Shown piece by piece: positions 40,153-45,738 of a DNA stretch of 64,000 bases. The translations under genes were made by a program, and so were the position numbers. The notes under the pieces were generated by a model. It was not told where the DNA came from. It made no database searches and saw nothing but the letters and a program-made list of their open reading frames with translations. Numbering within the stretch: the stretch's first letter is position 1; each line of letters opens with the position of its first letter. The DNA comes from Microvelia longipes (lineage: Eukaryota > Arthropoda > Insecta > Hemiptera > Veliidae): the NCBI GenBank assembly GCA_018340805.1, contig JACMZG010000008.1:24786861-24850860 (forward strand), read 5' to 3'.

Positions 40153-42243
40153 CCATGTTGAAAATTCACTAAAAAGGATTTATTATTAAGAATTCTTTCA
40201 ACTGCTTTTTAAAATTCTTTTAAAGATAAATGTTGATTACTATAATCTAACTTTTCAACAACAATGACAAATAAATTGTGTGAAATAGATAAGAGGTAAA
40301 AAACAGTTATAAGTACTATACTCACCACGCTATATCTTTTGGCATGGAAAAAACAGCTGTTTTATTAGAAACATCAGGTGTCCAACTTCAGAAAGAAAAA
40401 AATACCTACATGTACTTGGGTGACGTCAAAGAATATTCATATTATAACCCTCCAGCGTGCTCTAATTATAATTCTTATGCTCATAAATAAGGAATTAACA
40501 AATGCAATAATCATCTGTGCTGCCGCTATATAATAAAGATGCTGACAGCATTTTGTTTTTAACATGATGATATCCTATTTATCCATTGGCAAATGGATAC
40601 ATAGGATATCGTCATGTATCCTATGTATACAAAAATGCAAACCAACTATACAAAAATGTAAACAACATTAACATAAAAACAGTGACAAATTAATATCCAG
40701 ATCAAGACGAAATTCCATAAGTTTATTTAACATAAACGTATTAGGAAAGGAACACAGCTGTGCTAAGTTATAACGACATTGTCTCAATTTATTATGAATG
40801 TGGTTTCACAAAAAGATAAATGTCTTTCATTTATTGTTAGTCAATAAATTTCTTCTTGGAAGAGGTATGAAGGTAACTGCCATAAAGATTTGGAGATTAG
40901 CGAAAAATTTGATATCAGAGACTTTCTCATATTCCTCTATGTCAATACATTTATTGTTCATAATTATTATTAATTAGTTATAGTTATTCCGGGTAGACAT
41001 TGAATAAATAGTAATATAATTCAGATTGAGTATGCAAGAATGCTGTAAAATAACAATATTAAAAAGTTTTTTGTACAAGAAATTATAAAAATATAGCTAA
41101 AAATAGTTTTTTTTTTAATAGAAGAGTTAGATAAGAAGTACTGCGTGGTGGGTAAAATAACCTGACTTACCCCCACTTACACATCGCCCCCCTTGCAGCT
41201 GTAGGGACTTTTTTCTTCCCTTGTGTTGTGTTGCAAGCGTTGCATTTTTTCTCTTCCAGCTGATTTTTAGTCACGTGACCATGTTGAAAGATATAGCGCA
41301 GCGAGTATAGTACATAAATGAACCATTTATGTACATAAATGGTTCATAATGTACATAATATTCATAATGTTCATAATGTACATTCATAATGAACCAGTGA
41401 GAAAAACATGTTGCTGTGAGTATAACTTTACTCATAAGTGTGGGGTTCACATTGAAAATGTGGTATGAGATCATCTTGCTGCATTCTTATCATCATTATC
41501 AAAATAATTAATCTTTATTCATTATTTTTTGCTACATTCTTATGTGAAATTTTTTAGGAAAGTGTATCTTTATTTTATTAATTTCCAGTGTTGTTTACGC
41601 AATAAAATCATGATATTTTACTTTAATAAAAAAAAGTTAATTTGTTTTCTTGTTATTATTATTTATTTATTAAGTTATTTATATCTTGCATTAGATTGGA
41701 TACTTACCCTGTAGTGTTGAAATAATAACATCTGTTATTAGGTTGTTAAATATCACTAAATATTTTATGGTTATATTTTATTTAACTTTTTCATGTGTTT
41801 AGTATTTTTTTTCAAATACTTAGCTGTTAATTTTTACTATAGTAAAAAATGTTAATTAATCTAAAACTATTTTTTTGTTTTAGTTATTTAATAATAATCA
41901 ACCCAACAATTACATACAATTAAAATTTCTATTTCATACAACATTTACTCTATAACATATTATGTTTATATATGCATGCTAATTCTATATGTCTAGATAT
42001 TTTCATAAATATTACATGATTTATATAACTGCTGTTCAGATGTGTGTTAGCTGTTAAATAAGAGTAATGCTTTCAAAATATCTCACTCATTTTCTAATGT
42101 ATTTGATTTTTGTTTTAGGACTTAGAGCCCAAGGACAAGTATTTGCTAGATTGGTTGCTCCAGCAACAAGGCCTGTTGTTGTACAACAATCTCAACAACC
42201 CTCTGACCCTCAGCAATCTAATCAACAGCCTCCGAATGATTAA
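1505..42243 (+). CDS. NFRKB: NFRKB / INO80 complex subunit G orthologue, about 29 coding exons
   Basis: Nuclear factor related to kappa-B-binding protein, a metazoan-specific INO80 chromatin-remodelling subunit that binds and restrains the deubiquitinase UCH37. Coding pieces deduced by phase: 1505-1741, 3420-3613, 4009-4274, 4923-5116, 5924-6049, 6959-7194, 8946-9315, 9806-10244, 10319-10420, 13290-13401, 14139-14359, 14601-14786, 15551-15696, 16570-16738, 18447-18677, 19343-19494, 19785-20007, 20962-21070, 21714-21856, 23707-23928, 26407-26944, 28880-29151, 29870-30229, 31881-31989, 32796-32900, 35483-35556, 36290-36448, 39742-39904, 42119-42243 (TAA). The sum is about 1,990 residues versus about 1,300 in human, the excess being Gln-rich. 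Blocks such as RFGNPL, VVGPVR, KCVTILEL and SGALDKLH match vertebrate NFRKB closely. All junctions keep phase except two: around 10245-10318 and between 19494 and 19785. The ATG has a good context (A at -3, G at +4). Confidence 0.93.
2144..2310. mobile_element. MITE family A, copy 1
   Basis: Ends are inverted: left TATAGTATTACTCATGGTTA with ATCAGTTGATAGCATGGG, right CCCATGCTGTCAACTGAT with TTAACCGTGTGTTATACTATA. There is no coding capacity. It lies in the first coding intron of NFRKB; other copies are at 2849, 3121, 17352 and 24583. Confidence 0.75.
2849..2981. mobile_element. MITE family A, copy 2
   Basis: Left end TATAGTATAACACACAG then AATCAGTTGACA; right end TGTCAACTCATTTTAACC then GTGTATTATACTGTA. 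It is a short internal-deletion version of copy 1. Confidence 0.75.
3121..3373. mobile_element. MITE family A, copy 3, with nested hairpin
   Basis: Starts TTATAGTATTGCACATGG and ends ACAACCGTGAATTTTACTATA. It contains an inner hairpin (GGGCTTGGTTT near 3207 pairing with AAACCAAGCCC near 3284, and CTTGGCTTC/GAAGCCAAG at its core). The right end is itself palindromic (GTAATCAGTTGAC/GTCAACTGATTAC), as if two family termini were fused. Confidence 0.65.
4923..9315 (+). CDS. NFRKB: NFRKB exons 4-7: linker region
   Basis: Exons 4923-5116, 5924-6049, 6959-7194 and 8946-9315 join at phases 0, 0 and 2. The first encodes a basic helix followed by a P/N/Y-rich stretch. The join to the second gives KKHHPGMLTDDITMEEVAQR, equivalent to human 'HPDLLTGDLTLNDIMTRV', a conserved short helix. 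The third is Ser/Asp-rich with a repeated 'LMD(S/T)' motif (residues about 365-395), and the last is Ser/Lys-rich with likely nuclear-localisation basic patches. These segments look disordered. Two intronic transposons (6206-6850 and 7265-7455) and a decayed LINE lie between these exons. Confidence 0.85.
6206..6850. mobile_element. DNA element with ~90-bp terminal inverted repeats
   Basis: The left arm (about 6206-6302: CAAATTTTGTC ... GATTGATTTATTTTG ... CATTTCAGAT) is the reverse complement of the right arm (about 6760-6850: ATCTGAAATG ... CAAAATAAATCAATC ... CAAAATTAG) with scattered mismatches. It is about 645 bp with no plausible transposase frame, so it is a non-autonomous element inside an NFRKB intron. 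It ends about 108 bp before the next exon. Confidence 0.7.
7265..7455. mobile_element. Snapback MITE family B, copy 1 (near-perfect palindrome)
   Basis: Two arms of about 90 bp (ACTAATTTTAAACTTTATTA ... AATTCATGGA and its reverse complement) around a 7-nt spacer. The arms differ at only a few positions. A related short copy with the same ends lies at 14997-15075. Confidence 0.85.
7540..8440 (-). pseudogene. Decayed non-LTR retrotransposon (LINE) RNase H / 3' end
   Basis: On the minus strand, around 8160-8030, the frame reads LLWVLGHCGVQGNEQADQLA, the RNase H signature of Jockey/I-like LINEs ('W-V-P-G-H-x-G-x-x-G-N-E-x-A-D-x-L-A'). Further along come AIKALT upstream of it, HSGILTSHCRLNLHL and a HIVSTCPAL-like Cys box downstream, all hallmark segments of the LINE C-terminus. 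They are spread over different frames with stops, so the copy is dead. It sits in the NFRKB intron 7195-8945. Confidence 0.8.
9379..9453. repeat. (TA)n microsatellite
   Basis: About 36 TA units with one phase slip, 64 bp after an NFRKB exon donor. Confidence 0.95.
9806..10420 (+). CDS. NFRKB: NFRKB exon with six LPSFKK(L/I)K repeats; reading-frame break
   Basis: Encodes residues from about 542. After a short Lys-rich lead come six tandem copies of LPSFKK[L/I]K[S/T][E/G] spaced about 17-19 residues. Four of the six, and a later LKVEP, fit the SUMO-acceptor consensus psi-K-x-E. Human NFRKB has isolated psi-K-x-E sites in the equivalent linker (IKSE, IKEEP), so the array may be an expansion of an ancestral site. 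The repeat frame runs into a stop at 10364, but the downstream exon (13290) needs the frame that begins near 10319 (reads SLSQCVGVPPPLKVEPLDPP). A 74-bp intron with donor GTATGT at 10245 and acceptor at 10317-10318 restores phase exactly but has a poor acceptor tract. A one-base assembly deletion would also explain it. Confidence 0.8.
10624..11043. mobile_element. Fold-back element C
   Basis: Imperfect inverted repeat of about 420 bp: AATAGTAAGGTTGGGCA at the left matches TGCCCAACATTATTATT at the right, and CTCAGGGCATATTCATG with TTGAATTGTAGCATCTTAA is mirrored by TTAAGATGC and CATGAATATGCCCTAAG. The centre pairs AAGAAGTTC with GAACTTCTT. There is no coding frame. Confidence 0.7.
12855..13005 (+). 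repeat. Dispersed repeat family I, copy 1
   Basis: The AGGAAGAGCAAAGCGAGTGA ... CTGAGGATGACCGAAGTGAG ... CCGTACCCAATTTTTT segment recurs in reverse orientation at about 34055-34215, where the minus strand reads GAGGACGAGCAAAAGGGAGT ... GAAAAGCGAAGTGAG ... CCATACCCAATTTTTTG. Identity is moderate. Confidence 0.6.
13290..14786 (+). CDS. NFRKB: NFRKB exons: winged-helix domain
   Basis: Exons 13290-13401, 14139-14359 and 14601-14786 join at phases 2 and 1. From about residue 759 the product follows the NFRKB winged-helix-like domain: ETQACFFSLIRDVV aligns with human 'EISSSFFSLLLEILL', then LEARLKAWAGSPIAPLNHWY, LLSALFFLTGESQ (human 'LPALQYLAGES'), and an F/Y-rich beta segment ending near YQWIGAG. 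In human this domain lies in the middle of the protein and is taken to be a protein-interaction module, since it lacks obvious DNA-contact residues. This is one of the two most conserved parts of the gene. Confidence 0.92.
13905..14040 (+). repeat. Dispersed repeat with hammerhead-like core, copy 1
   Basis: Reads CTTATGAAGACC-loop-GGCCGAAAGCTTAAATG followed by a T-run and ATTATGACCAAAACCTCATA. The same order occurs on the minus strand at 23455-23640 (CTGATGAAGACC-loop-GGTCGATAGCTTAAATG ... ATTATGAACAAAACCTTATA). The consensus of the two would contain CTGATGA and GAAA flanking a stem. Confidence 0.6.
14997..15075. mobile_element. Snapback MITE family B, copy 2 (deleted)
   Basis: TTCCACTAATTCTAAACTT and AAGCTTAGAATCAGTGGAA form the ends, and the interior starts with AAGCAGAGCCGGC as in the copy at 7265. 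At 79 bp it is an internally deleted relative. Confidence 0.7.
15551..18677 (+). CDS. NFRKB: NFRKB exons: conserved VVGPVR and RDA(A/V)ARLP block
   Basis: Exons 15551-15696, 16570-16738 and 18447-18677 (phases 0 and 1). FTYRIGNIEAVVGPVR, KARGHTLLVPTRPKCVTILEL and VRDAVARLPGGQGTRADI match human NFRKB nearly residue for residue. The third exon continues with LLKDSQYLL, SVVSGALDKLHSEADPSVRYD and KIWVHLHAHRTPEEF. The predicted fold is a second winged-helix-like unit (about residues 1000-1077). The exon-exon joins are unambiguous, which fixes the gene model through the centre of the window. Confidence 0.93.
17352..17540. mobile_element. MITE family A, copy 4
   Basis: Left TTAGTATGACATGGTTATGA then TCAGTTGACTGCATGG; right CCCACGCTGTCAAATG then CTGTGTGCAATACTATA. 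It shares the interior AATGAAAGGGAGC/ATTGAGGTT segment with copy 1. It lies in the NFRKB intron 16739-18446. Confidence 0.7.
19343..21856 (+). CDS. NFRKB: NFRKB exons: basic linker, start of Gln-rich tail
   Basis: Exons 19343-19494, 19785-20007, 20962-21070 and 21714-21856. The first is Lys/Pro-rich (RLHALGLENKPQKPKPSRK), as in human after the conserved block. The second has a clear coding bias and a GTAAGT donor, but its frame needs two bases from the preceding exon, whereas exon 19343-19494 ends exactly at a codon boundary (CACACAG|GTTCGA). A missed micro-exon, an indel, or use of the internal GT at about 19399 could explain this. The fourth exon begins the Gln-rich region. Confidence 0.8.
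20228..20456. mobile_element. MITE E with TTTATAAGGTGATTCAATT ends
   Basis: The left end AAATTTATAAGGTGATTCAA is matched by TTGAATCACCTTATAAATT at the right. An inner second inverted pair (GGTTATAACCTGA / CTATAACC; TGCAGGAATTG / TTCCTGCAATGAATT) gives an extended hairpin. It is about 229 bp, non-coding, intronic. Confidence 0.75.
22072..22913. mobile_element. Large fold-back element F (arms about 300 bp)
   Basis: The main arms (about 22225-22520 and 22600-22885) are close reverse complements: CACTTCAGTATTATA / TATAATACTGAAGTG, GTCCATACGTCACTA / TAGTGACGTATGGAC, GGGTTGAGTATTATGGGG / CCCATAATACTCAACCCC, and GTGTGTGTGGTTATA / TATAACCACACACAC. An outer pair TTACTGATTTTTGCATATTTA (22072) / TAAATATGCAAAAATCAGTAA (22891) extends it, but the left side carries about 130 extra bases that the right lacks. 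No coding frame is seen. Confidence 0.8.
23455..23640 (-). repeat. Dispersed repeat with hammerhead-like core, copy 2
   Basis: On the minus strand CTGATGA (23572-23566), stem AGACC/GGTC, then GATAG and CTTAAATGTTTTATTTTTTA. It is homologous to 13905-14040. It lies in the intron 21857-23706, 66 bp before the next NFRKB exon. Confidence 0.6.
23707..32900 (+). CDS. NFRKB: NFRKB exons: long Gln-rich, QQMILVK / QQLLMKQ repeat region
   Basis: Exons 23707-23928, 26407-26944, 28880-29151, 29870-30229, 31881-31989 and 32796-32900, all in consistent phase. The 538-nt exon contains five copies of (Q/S)QMILV(K/S) separated by Gly/Ser-rich spacers. The next two exons carry many copies of QQLQQLL(M/I/V)KQ, an amphipathic Gln-rich repeat. 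Together they add some 400 residues with no counterpart of that composition in human NFRKB, whose tail is Thr/Val/Pro/Ser-rich. Such Gln-rich hydrophobic-patterned segments often act as activation or self-association regions; that role is an inference here. Confidence 0.88.
24583..25457. mobile_element. Family A element, longest copy, perfect 30-bp TIRs
   Basis: Positions 24583-24612 (TATAACACACGGCTAAAG, then TCAATTGACAGC) are the exact reverse complement of 25428-25457. The element is 875 bp and holds no transposase-like frame, so it is a non-autonomous DNA transposon, probably the least degraded family A member here. The terminal TA suggests a TA target duplication but the class is unassigned. 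Confidence 0.85.
25525..26015 (-). pseudogene. LINE reverse-transcriptase C-terminal fragment
   Basis: The minus strand gives LSYVIIGWGQPVHQLDVMPL ... AQKFVLKTLLKKP (about 26005-25880), then in another frame QWHAVTKASILYNKLPDSIK ... FNKFKMAIKN (about 25690-25560). 'Y-x-x-x-x-W-G', 'QK-x-x-L-K' and 'YN-x-L-P-x-x-I' are the usual order at the end of CR1/Jockey-type reverse transcriptases. It is truncated and frameshifted. It lies in the NFRKB intron 23929-26406. Confidence 0.65.
27165..28050 (+). mobile_element. Family H element, copy 1
   Basis: Left end TATACTCCTTGCACTATATC then TTTCTACATGAAAAAACAGC; right end GACCATGTAGGAAGATATAT with GAGGAGTATA, an inverted match. The interior shares GTCCAACT, ACTTGGGTGATGTCA, AAACGTATTAGGAAAGGA and GGTAAAATAACCTGACTTAC with copies at 40317 and 47064. 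No coding frame. Confidence 0.8.
28187..28645. repeat. Tandem array of self-complementary units (hairpin satellite)
   Basis: The unit of about 75-85 bp is itself palindromic: ACCTTCTTTAGATGGTT with CTCCCC, a loop of about 14 nt, then GGGGAGTAACCATTTAAAGA with AGGT. About three full hairpin units run from 28468 to 28642. A first one is split by an unrelated 170-bp segment (28270-28430). It sits in the NFRKB intron 26945-28879. Confidence 0.75.
30378..30847. mobile_element. Fold-back element G
   Basis: TAATGAAACTTAAGGTACTT on the left pairs with AAGTACCTTAAGTTTCATTA on the right. AAATTGGAAGATGTACTTTG / CAAAATATATCTTCCAATTT and GTTCCATGCAACAC / GTGTTGCATGGAAC are inner matches. The centre is another hairpin (TTAAAATTGAACATTTTAA region). 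About 470 bp, non-coding. Confidence 0.8.
31222..31748 (+). mobile_element. Penelope-like(?) element with inverted ends and hammerhead-like core
   Basis: The left end (TATGTATAATTAAGATTTAT then GAAGACTG) is the inverse of the right end (CAGTCTTCATCAATCTTAAT). About 50 bp before the right end is CTGAAGA (31651-31657), a perfect 6-bp stem CTGAGC-ttt-GCTCAG, then GGAAAC (31675-31680), all enclosed by AATTAC/GTAATT. The same tail order (hairpin, GAAACG, AATAAAT, GGACTGAAGTCTTCATTAAT) occurs at 46039-46253. The classification is a guess from the structure; no reverse transcriptase is present. Confidence 0.5.
34055..34215 (-). repeat. Dispersed repeat family I, copy 2
   Basis: Reverse-orientation relative of 12855-13005. 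The AT-poor motifs CATCCTCTCATC, CTCACTTCGCTTTTC and GACTCCCTTTTGCTCGTCCT mirror those of copy 1. The open frame here (34070-34288) is a by-product of the repeat. Confidence 0.6.
34220..34530 (+). repeat. Dispersed repeat family J, copy 1
   Basis: Shares an ordered series of blocks with 61135-61455: CAT(T/C)TGTTTCATTCCCAG, GTCACCCATCC, CTCAATTGGATTATTTTG, AAAAATTGAACAAATGCTGA and TAATGAGA(T/A)AA. It is directly adjacent to family I copy 2, so the two may be parts of one longer element. Confidence 0.65.
35186..35402 (+). mobile_element. tRNA-derived SINE
   Basis: The 5' head (CTGCCTCCGTGGCTGATCGT ... GGAGGTCCGGGGTTTGCAGC CCGGGC) has A-box-like TGGCTGATCG and B-box-like GGGGTTTGCAGCCC spaced as in a tRNA, is GC-rich against an AT-rich background, and is followed by a non-tRNA body ending GATGGGCCGAAAGGCCC. 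The flanking direct repeat TTAAATGTGATT is present before (about 35164) and after (about 35404), consistent with target-site duplication. It lies in the NFRKB intron 32901-35482. Confidence 0.75.
35483..42243 (+). CDS. NFRKB: NFRKB C-terminal exons
   Basis: Exons 35483-35556, 36290-36448, 39742-39904 and 42119-42243 (stop TAA 42241-42243), phases 0, 0 and 1. Segments such as VAQISGKQLLLTGKPTTQ, NVLLGTTSSGQAVLL and LIPSQTLKAIQGLKVIPI resemble the C-terminal part of vertebrate NFRKB with its 'GRNIILTTMPAGTKLIAGNKPVSFLTAQQL' style repeats. The protein ends in a Gln/Pro-rich tail. The intron between the second and third exon is dominated by a 2.4-kb minisatellite. Confidence 0.88.
35781..35985. 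repeat. 50-51-bp tandem repeat, four copies
   Basis: TTCTGTACTGTACAGTCCAG recurs at 35791, 35842, 35892 and 35943, followed by CAGGTGGACTTCCTTCCTGG and CTTTGAGTGTG. The inner TGTACTGTACAGT is palindromic. Intronic, between NFRKB exons at 35556 and 36290. Confidence 0.9.
36815..39232. repeat. 2.4-kb minisatellite, 24-bp unit
   Basis: About 100 degenerate copies of CTTAATCATTGTTACTTCTT-CAGG, many with 1-5-base deletions or AATC to AATTG variants. It fills most of the NFRKB intron 36449-39741. The long open frames within it (LIIVTSSG / NHCYFFRL patterns) are products of the 24-bp (8-codon) period and not genes. Confidence 0.97.
40101..40153. repeat. (TA)n microsatellite
   Basis: About 26 TA units with one slip, in the last NFRKB intron. 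Confidence 0.95.
40317..41309 (+). mobile_element. Family H element, copy 2 (longest)
   Basis: Ends: TATACTCACCACGCTATATC then TTTTGGCATG at the left, and CATGTTGAAAGATATAGCGC with AGCGAGTATA at the right, about 26 bp of inverted match. At 993 bp it includes a segment (about 40540-40640) with a local palindrome around ATACATAGGATATCGTCATG. No transposase frame. It is followed at 41311-41400 by ATGTACATAA/TTCATAATG-type short palindromic repeats. Confidence 0.85.
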
Positions 42244-43970
42244 ACTTATTTTTAGTTTAAGTGTTTAGATATCTCAAATTTTTAGCCAACAGTTAACGGC
42301 ATTATTATTTCTAAGTGGTGTAAATCAAAATGCCTCTCTAAGGTCAGTATTGTCGGTTGATATATCTTAACTTGTTTTCAGCAAAAATCAGATTACGACT
42401 GTATGAACTTTCCATGATCTGAATGGTTATTTTCAATAACTCTTATACAATAACACTTGATATGGCCCTGTGATAACTGGTCATGTTTTGTTTTTCATAG
42501 GCGAACAGCACCCTGTAATACTTGGTGGGGAATAAAACTCCAGATAGTAAAATGTTAAAAAGAAAAAAAAAACTAGTGAAAGAATGAGAGGTGATAAATT
42601 AAAATGTATTCCTATACCTAAATGCATTCACTTTACTCCCCCCCCCCCCCCCAATAATTTTTTTACTCAAAGTTCCCTAATTATTTTTATTGTAAATTGT
42701 GTATTATTATTTTTTTGTAAATCATATTGTTAATATTTCAACAAGTGTAAACTTTCAGAAGTAAAAAAAATAATTAAAACTTAAAAAAATGTATCAAAAA
42801 AATAAAGAACTATCTCTTCAAAAGACTAGTAAACAAAAGAGAGGTATATAATGTCTGTGGATAAATTTTATCTATTTGCTACATTGAGTAGTCTCCTCTG
42901 CTTTATTTATTTAATTTCTATTAAATTTAGTTGAATAAGAATACTTGAGTGTTAAATTTTACACCCAGTATTCTGACACTCTAGGCTTCTGCTTGTATGG
43001 CACTATAAAGTGCTTAAAGGCACTTTTATTTTACTTTTTCTTTCAAGAATTTTAAAGTTAAAAGTTTTATTTCTGATAAATATATTTATTTTTTTAAGTT
43101 GCTTAGTTAGATTTGATCCATTAGGATCCTTGATAAGTCTTATAAAGTCTGTATGACTTGTTTACATCCAAATTAGCTATTTAACTACTCTCAGTAGCCC
43201 CATTCTGAAATCATTACAAACTGAAATTGCCTGAGGTATACTATAATACATTTTTGTTTGTTCTTTTTAAAGTTGATAATTATTTTGTTATCATAAAGTA
43301 TTATTTTAACCCTTAAAATAAGGATTTGTTTAAAAAAGCAAGACTTCATTTGGGTAAAATTATAAATTACTATGATCTATTGGAGGGCCTTCCCGAGAAC
43401 TAAATTGTTAAGTTGTAATAAAACTTACAATTCCAAATAAAATTTTAAAACCATATTTAAAGACTTACTTTTAATGAATAAAAAATTGAAGAACCAATTA
43501 CAAAAATATACTTGGAAATATTTTCCCTATTATAATAATTTGTAATGTTCTTTGGCGCGTTTTATTATCATGGATTATTTTATGACATTATAAAACATTT
43601 TATTTATCATATCCACTGATTAGCAGTGATTTACCGATTCTATATTAAAATTTATTATAAATATTGTATATTGAAATGTGCATGGATGAATTAGCATTGT
43701 GTTGGTGTTATAAATGAAATTATTTGTAAAAATGGATGTTAAGATTTAAATTATGGTAAAAGGTATTACAAGAGGTAGAGTTTTAATGCAATTAATTAGC
43801 TTGTATGTATTTGTTCTGTGATATTATTTAAGAAATACAACGTTTCTTTTATATTATTGAATTGGTTGTTTTATTGTTCTGTGAGAGGGAAATTTTGGGT
43901 CAAATAAGCGATTGGTACTACAGTTTTTCAACAGTTGGTGCTGATTAAAAAAAGCTTAAATGACATCATT

Positions 43971-44155
43971 AATCTGAAACACATACATAGGTTTTTCAAT
44001 ATATTTATTTCCAATTAATTTGAAACACATACATAGGTTTTTAAATATATTTATTTCCAATTAATTTGAAACACATACATAGGTTTTTAAATATATTTAT
44101 TTCCAATTAATTTGAAACACATACATAGGTCTTTTTAAATTTAAATATTTGCAAT
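43971..44155. repeat. 46-bp tandem repeat, four copies
   Basis: GAAACACATACATAGGTTTT begins at 43976, 44022, 44068 and 44114, each followed by ATATATTTATTTCCAATTAA. The last copy is degenerate. Confidence 0.92.
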
Positions 44156-44333
44156 TAATCGAGAGCAGGAAAGCCTGGTATAATAGCAGTGGGGCATGTG
44201 TTGTTTCTAGTTGAAGCTAGAGAAACTTAGACTAAAAATCAAACCTATACACAATTTTTTTTAAATTTATTTATCTCCAGACGGTGTATAATGTAAAGGT
44301 AGATACAAATATCTATATGTTCCAGTTAATTTT

Positions 44334-44447
44334 TAAGAAGCTATTGTTTGACATATACCATAGATTAATTTAGATTAGATTAATTTCTTGTAGTTTTAAA
44401 CAAAAATCTATGATCTATGTCAAATAATAGCTTTATAAAAAATTACC
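44334..44447. repeat. Long hairpin
   Basis: AAGCTATTGTTTGACATATA with CCATAGATT on the left pairs with AATCTATGATCTATGTCAAA with TAATAGCTTT on the right, with a short AT-rich centre. Probably a small snapback repeat. Confidence 0.7.
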
Positions 44448-45195
44448 ATTATGTAGTGATATTAGTATCAATGTTTTTAGATTTAAATGCGATTATCAAA
44501 ATAAGCAATATTACATTATCCTAATAACTAACATTTAAAGTTACCAAAAGTAGTAACAAAATTGCTGTATTTGGTTATTAGTTAACAAAATAATAATAAT
44601 GGTAAAATTATTTACCATATAATAAAATTATGTATCCAGTAATTTGAACTCACAAGAGTCTTTTACGGGGGGGGGGTAGAGACAATTTTTTAATGTCTTT
44701 GACCATGTTTTACCCTTATTACATCTGAAATGTCTTACCTTTGTACCCATGAATGTTACACTTATCAATTTTTTTAATGTTAATAGTCCAATGACAAAAA
44801 GAGAGGTTTTTCATCAACAATTTTTAGGGGCAAATTTCTCACCACCCTTTAGTCAACCATTTTTACAGCTGTGTATACTCCCCATAATATTTGAGATCCC
44901 CCCCCCCCAGATAAGAACCTCTGAAAGAAACCCTGATGTTTTCATGTTTAAAATACAAGTAAAATTAAAAATCAAGCATATATTATCAAACTATAGGTAA
45001 TAATGCGTTGTTCTAGGGAAAGAGGTGAGCACAGCTCTCTTATATGACGGTTTAATGTTTCGGCACTCATTATTGAAGAATGAATGTTTTACATATTTAA
45101 GTTTTTACTTATTTTTCAGTATTATATGCCAAACAACAAATCATTTTATGCTAGCCGTGCTATTTTTGTTATTTCATTAATTACTTTATTTTTCT

Positions 45196-45738
45196 TTAAT
45201 TGATGTACTGTATATTTTGTGTATATAAGATATGGTCATTCTCTATGTGGTAGGTACTCGTGCTTACAATTAATTCTAAAATAATAACAAAGAAAGACGT
45301 AATCCATCCTATTATCAAACCACTGAAAACTCCTCTTAGGTTCTGTATGTCTAGCTTTTTCTGAGATGTGTAACTTCTCTTAGTTAAAACTAAAACATCC
45401 CGACTGTAAGGCTGTTTCCATGAGAAATCAAAGAATGTATCACTTATTATTTTATTAACAATACCGGTTTCAACTAATCTGCATAAGTAAACGTCAATGG
45501 CATGACGGTATGGTGTCCCGTTGCGGTATATAAAAGCGAAATAAAATTTTGCAGTACTGAATGAAGTAGATTCATAGTCAACTAAATCATATCTCCCGTA
45601 AATATTTTCATTGAGTATAAAACCTTTATTTAGTCTTTTACCCCAAATCGCAAAATTATCTTTTTTTGTATTTTTAATTATATCAGCTGAAGAATTAAAT
45701 AGTGTGAATCTTTTCGACCATTCCAAATCCCAAGGATC
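45196..45738 (-). CDS. IR last exon: S2 lobe and TM3
   Basis: Acceptor TTGCTTTCAG, 181 codons including the stop. It contains the S2 segment (FYFAFIYRNGTPYRHAID, LCRLVETGIVNKIISD) and TM3 GVFSGLIIGWITSFFVIILE followed by a short cytoplasmic tail. An AATAAA signal lies a few bases past the stop on the minus strand (45190-45185). Confidence 0.88.
   Translation of the reverse strand, partial: DPWDLEWSKRFTLFNSSADIIKNTKKDNFAIWGKRLNKGFILNENIYGRYDLVDYESTSFSTAKFYFAFIYRNGTPYRHAIDVYLCRLVETGIVNKIISDTFFDFSWKQPYSRDVLVLTKRSYTSQKKLDIQNLRGVFSGLIIGWITSFFVIILELIVSTSTYHIENDHILYTQNIQYIN

Larger units (their letters stand above)
42244..45195. other. NFRKB 3'UTR and convergent intergenic spacer
   Basis: Downstream of the NFRKB stop are AATAAA signals, the clearest at 42801-42806 and another near 43436. 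Homopolymer C and G runs occur at about 42640, 44665 and 44900. A 46-bp tandem repeat and a hairpin are listed separately. The facing IR gene ends at 45196, so the two genes are convergent. No coding exon is recognised here. Confidence 0.7.

Noticed and set aside
42638..42653. Poly-C run (also near 44900 and 48410) as a regulatory or triplex-forming site
   Set aside because: Simple homopolymers with no supporting context; lengths are prone to sequencing error.
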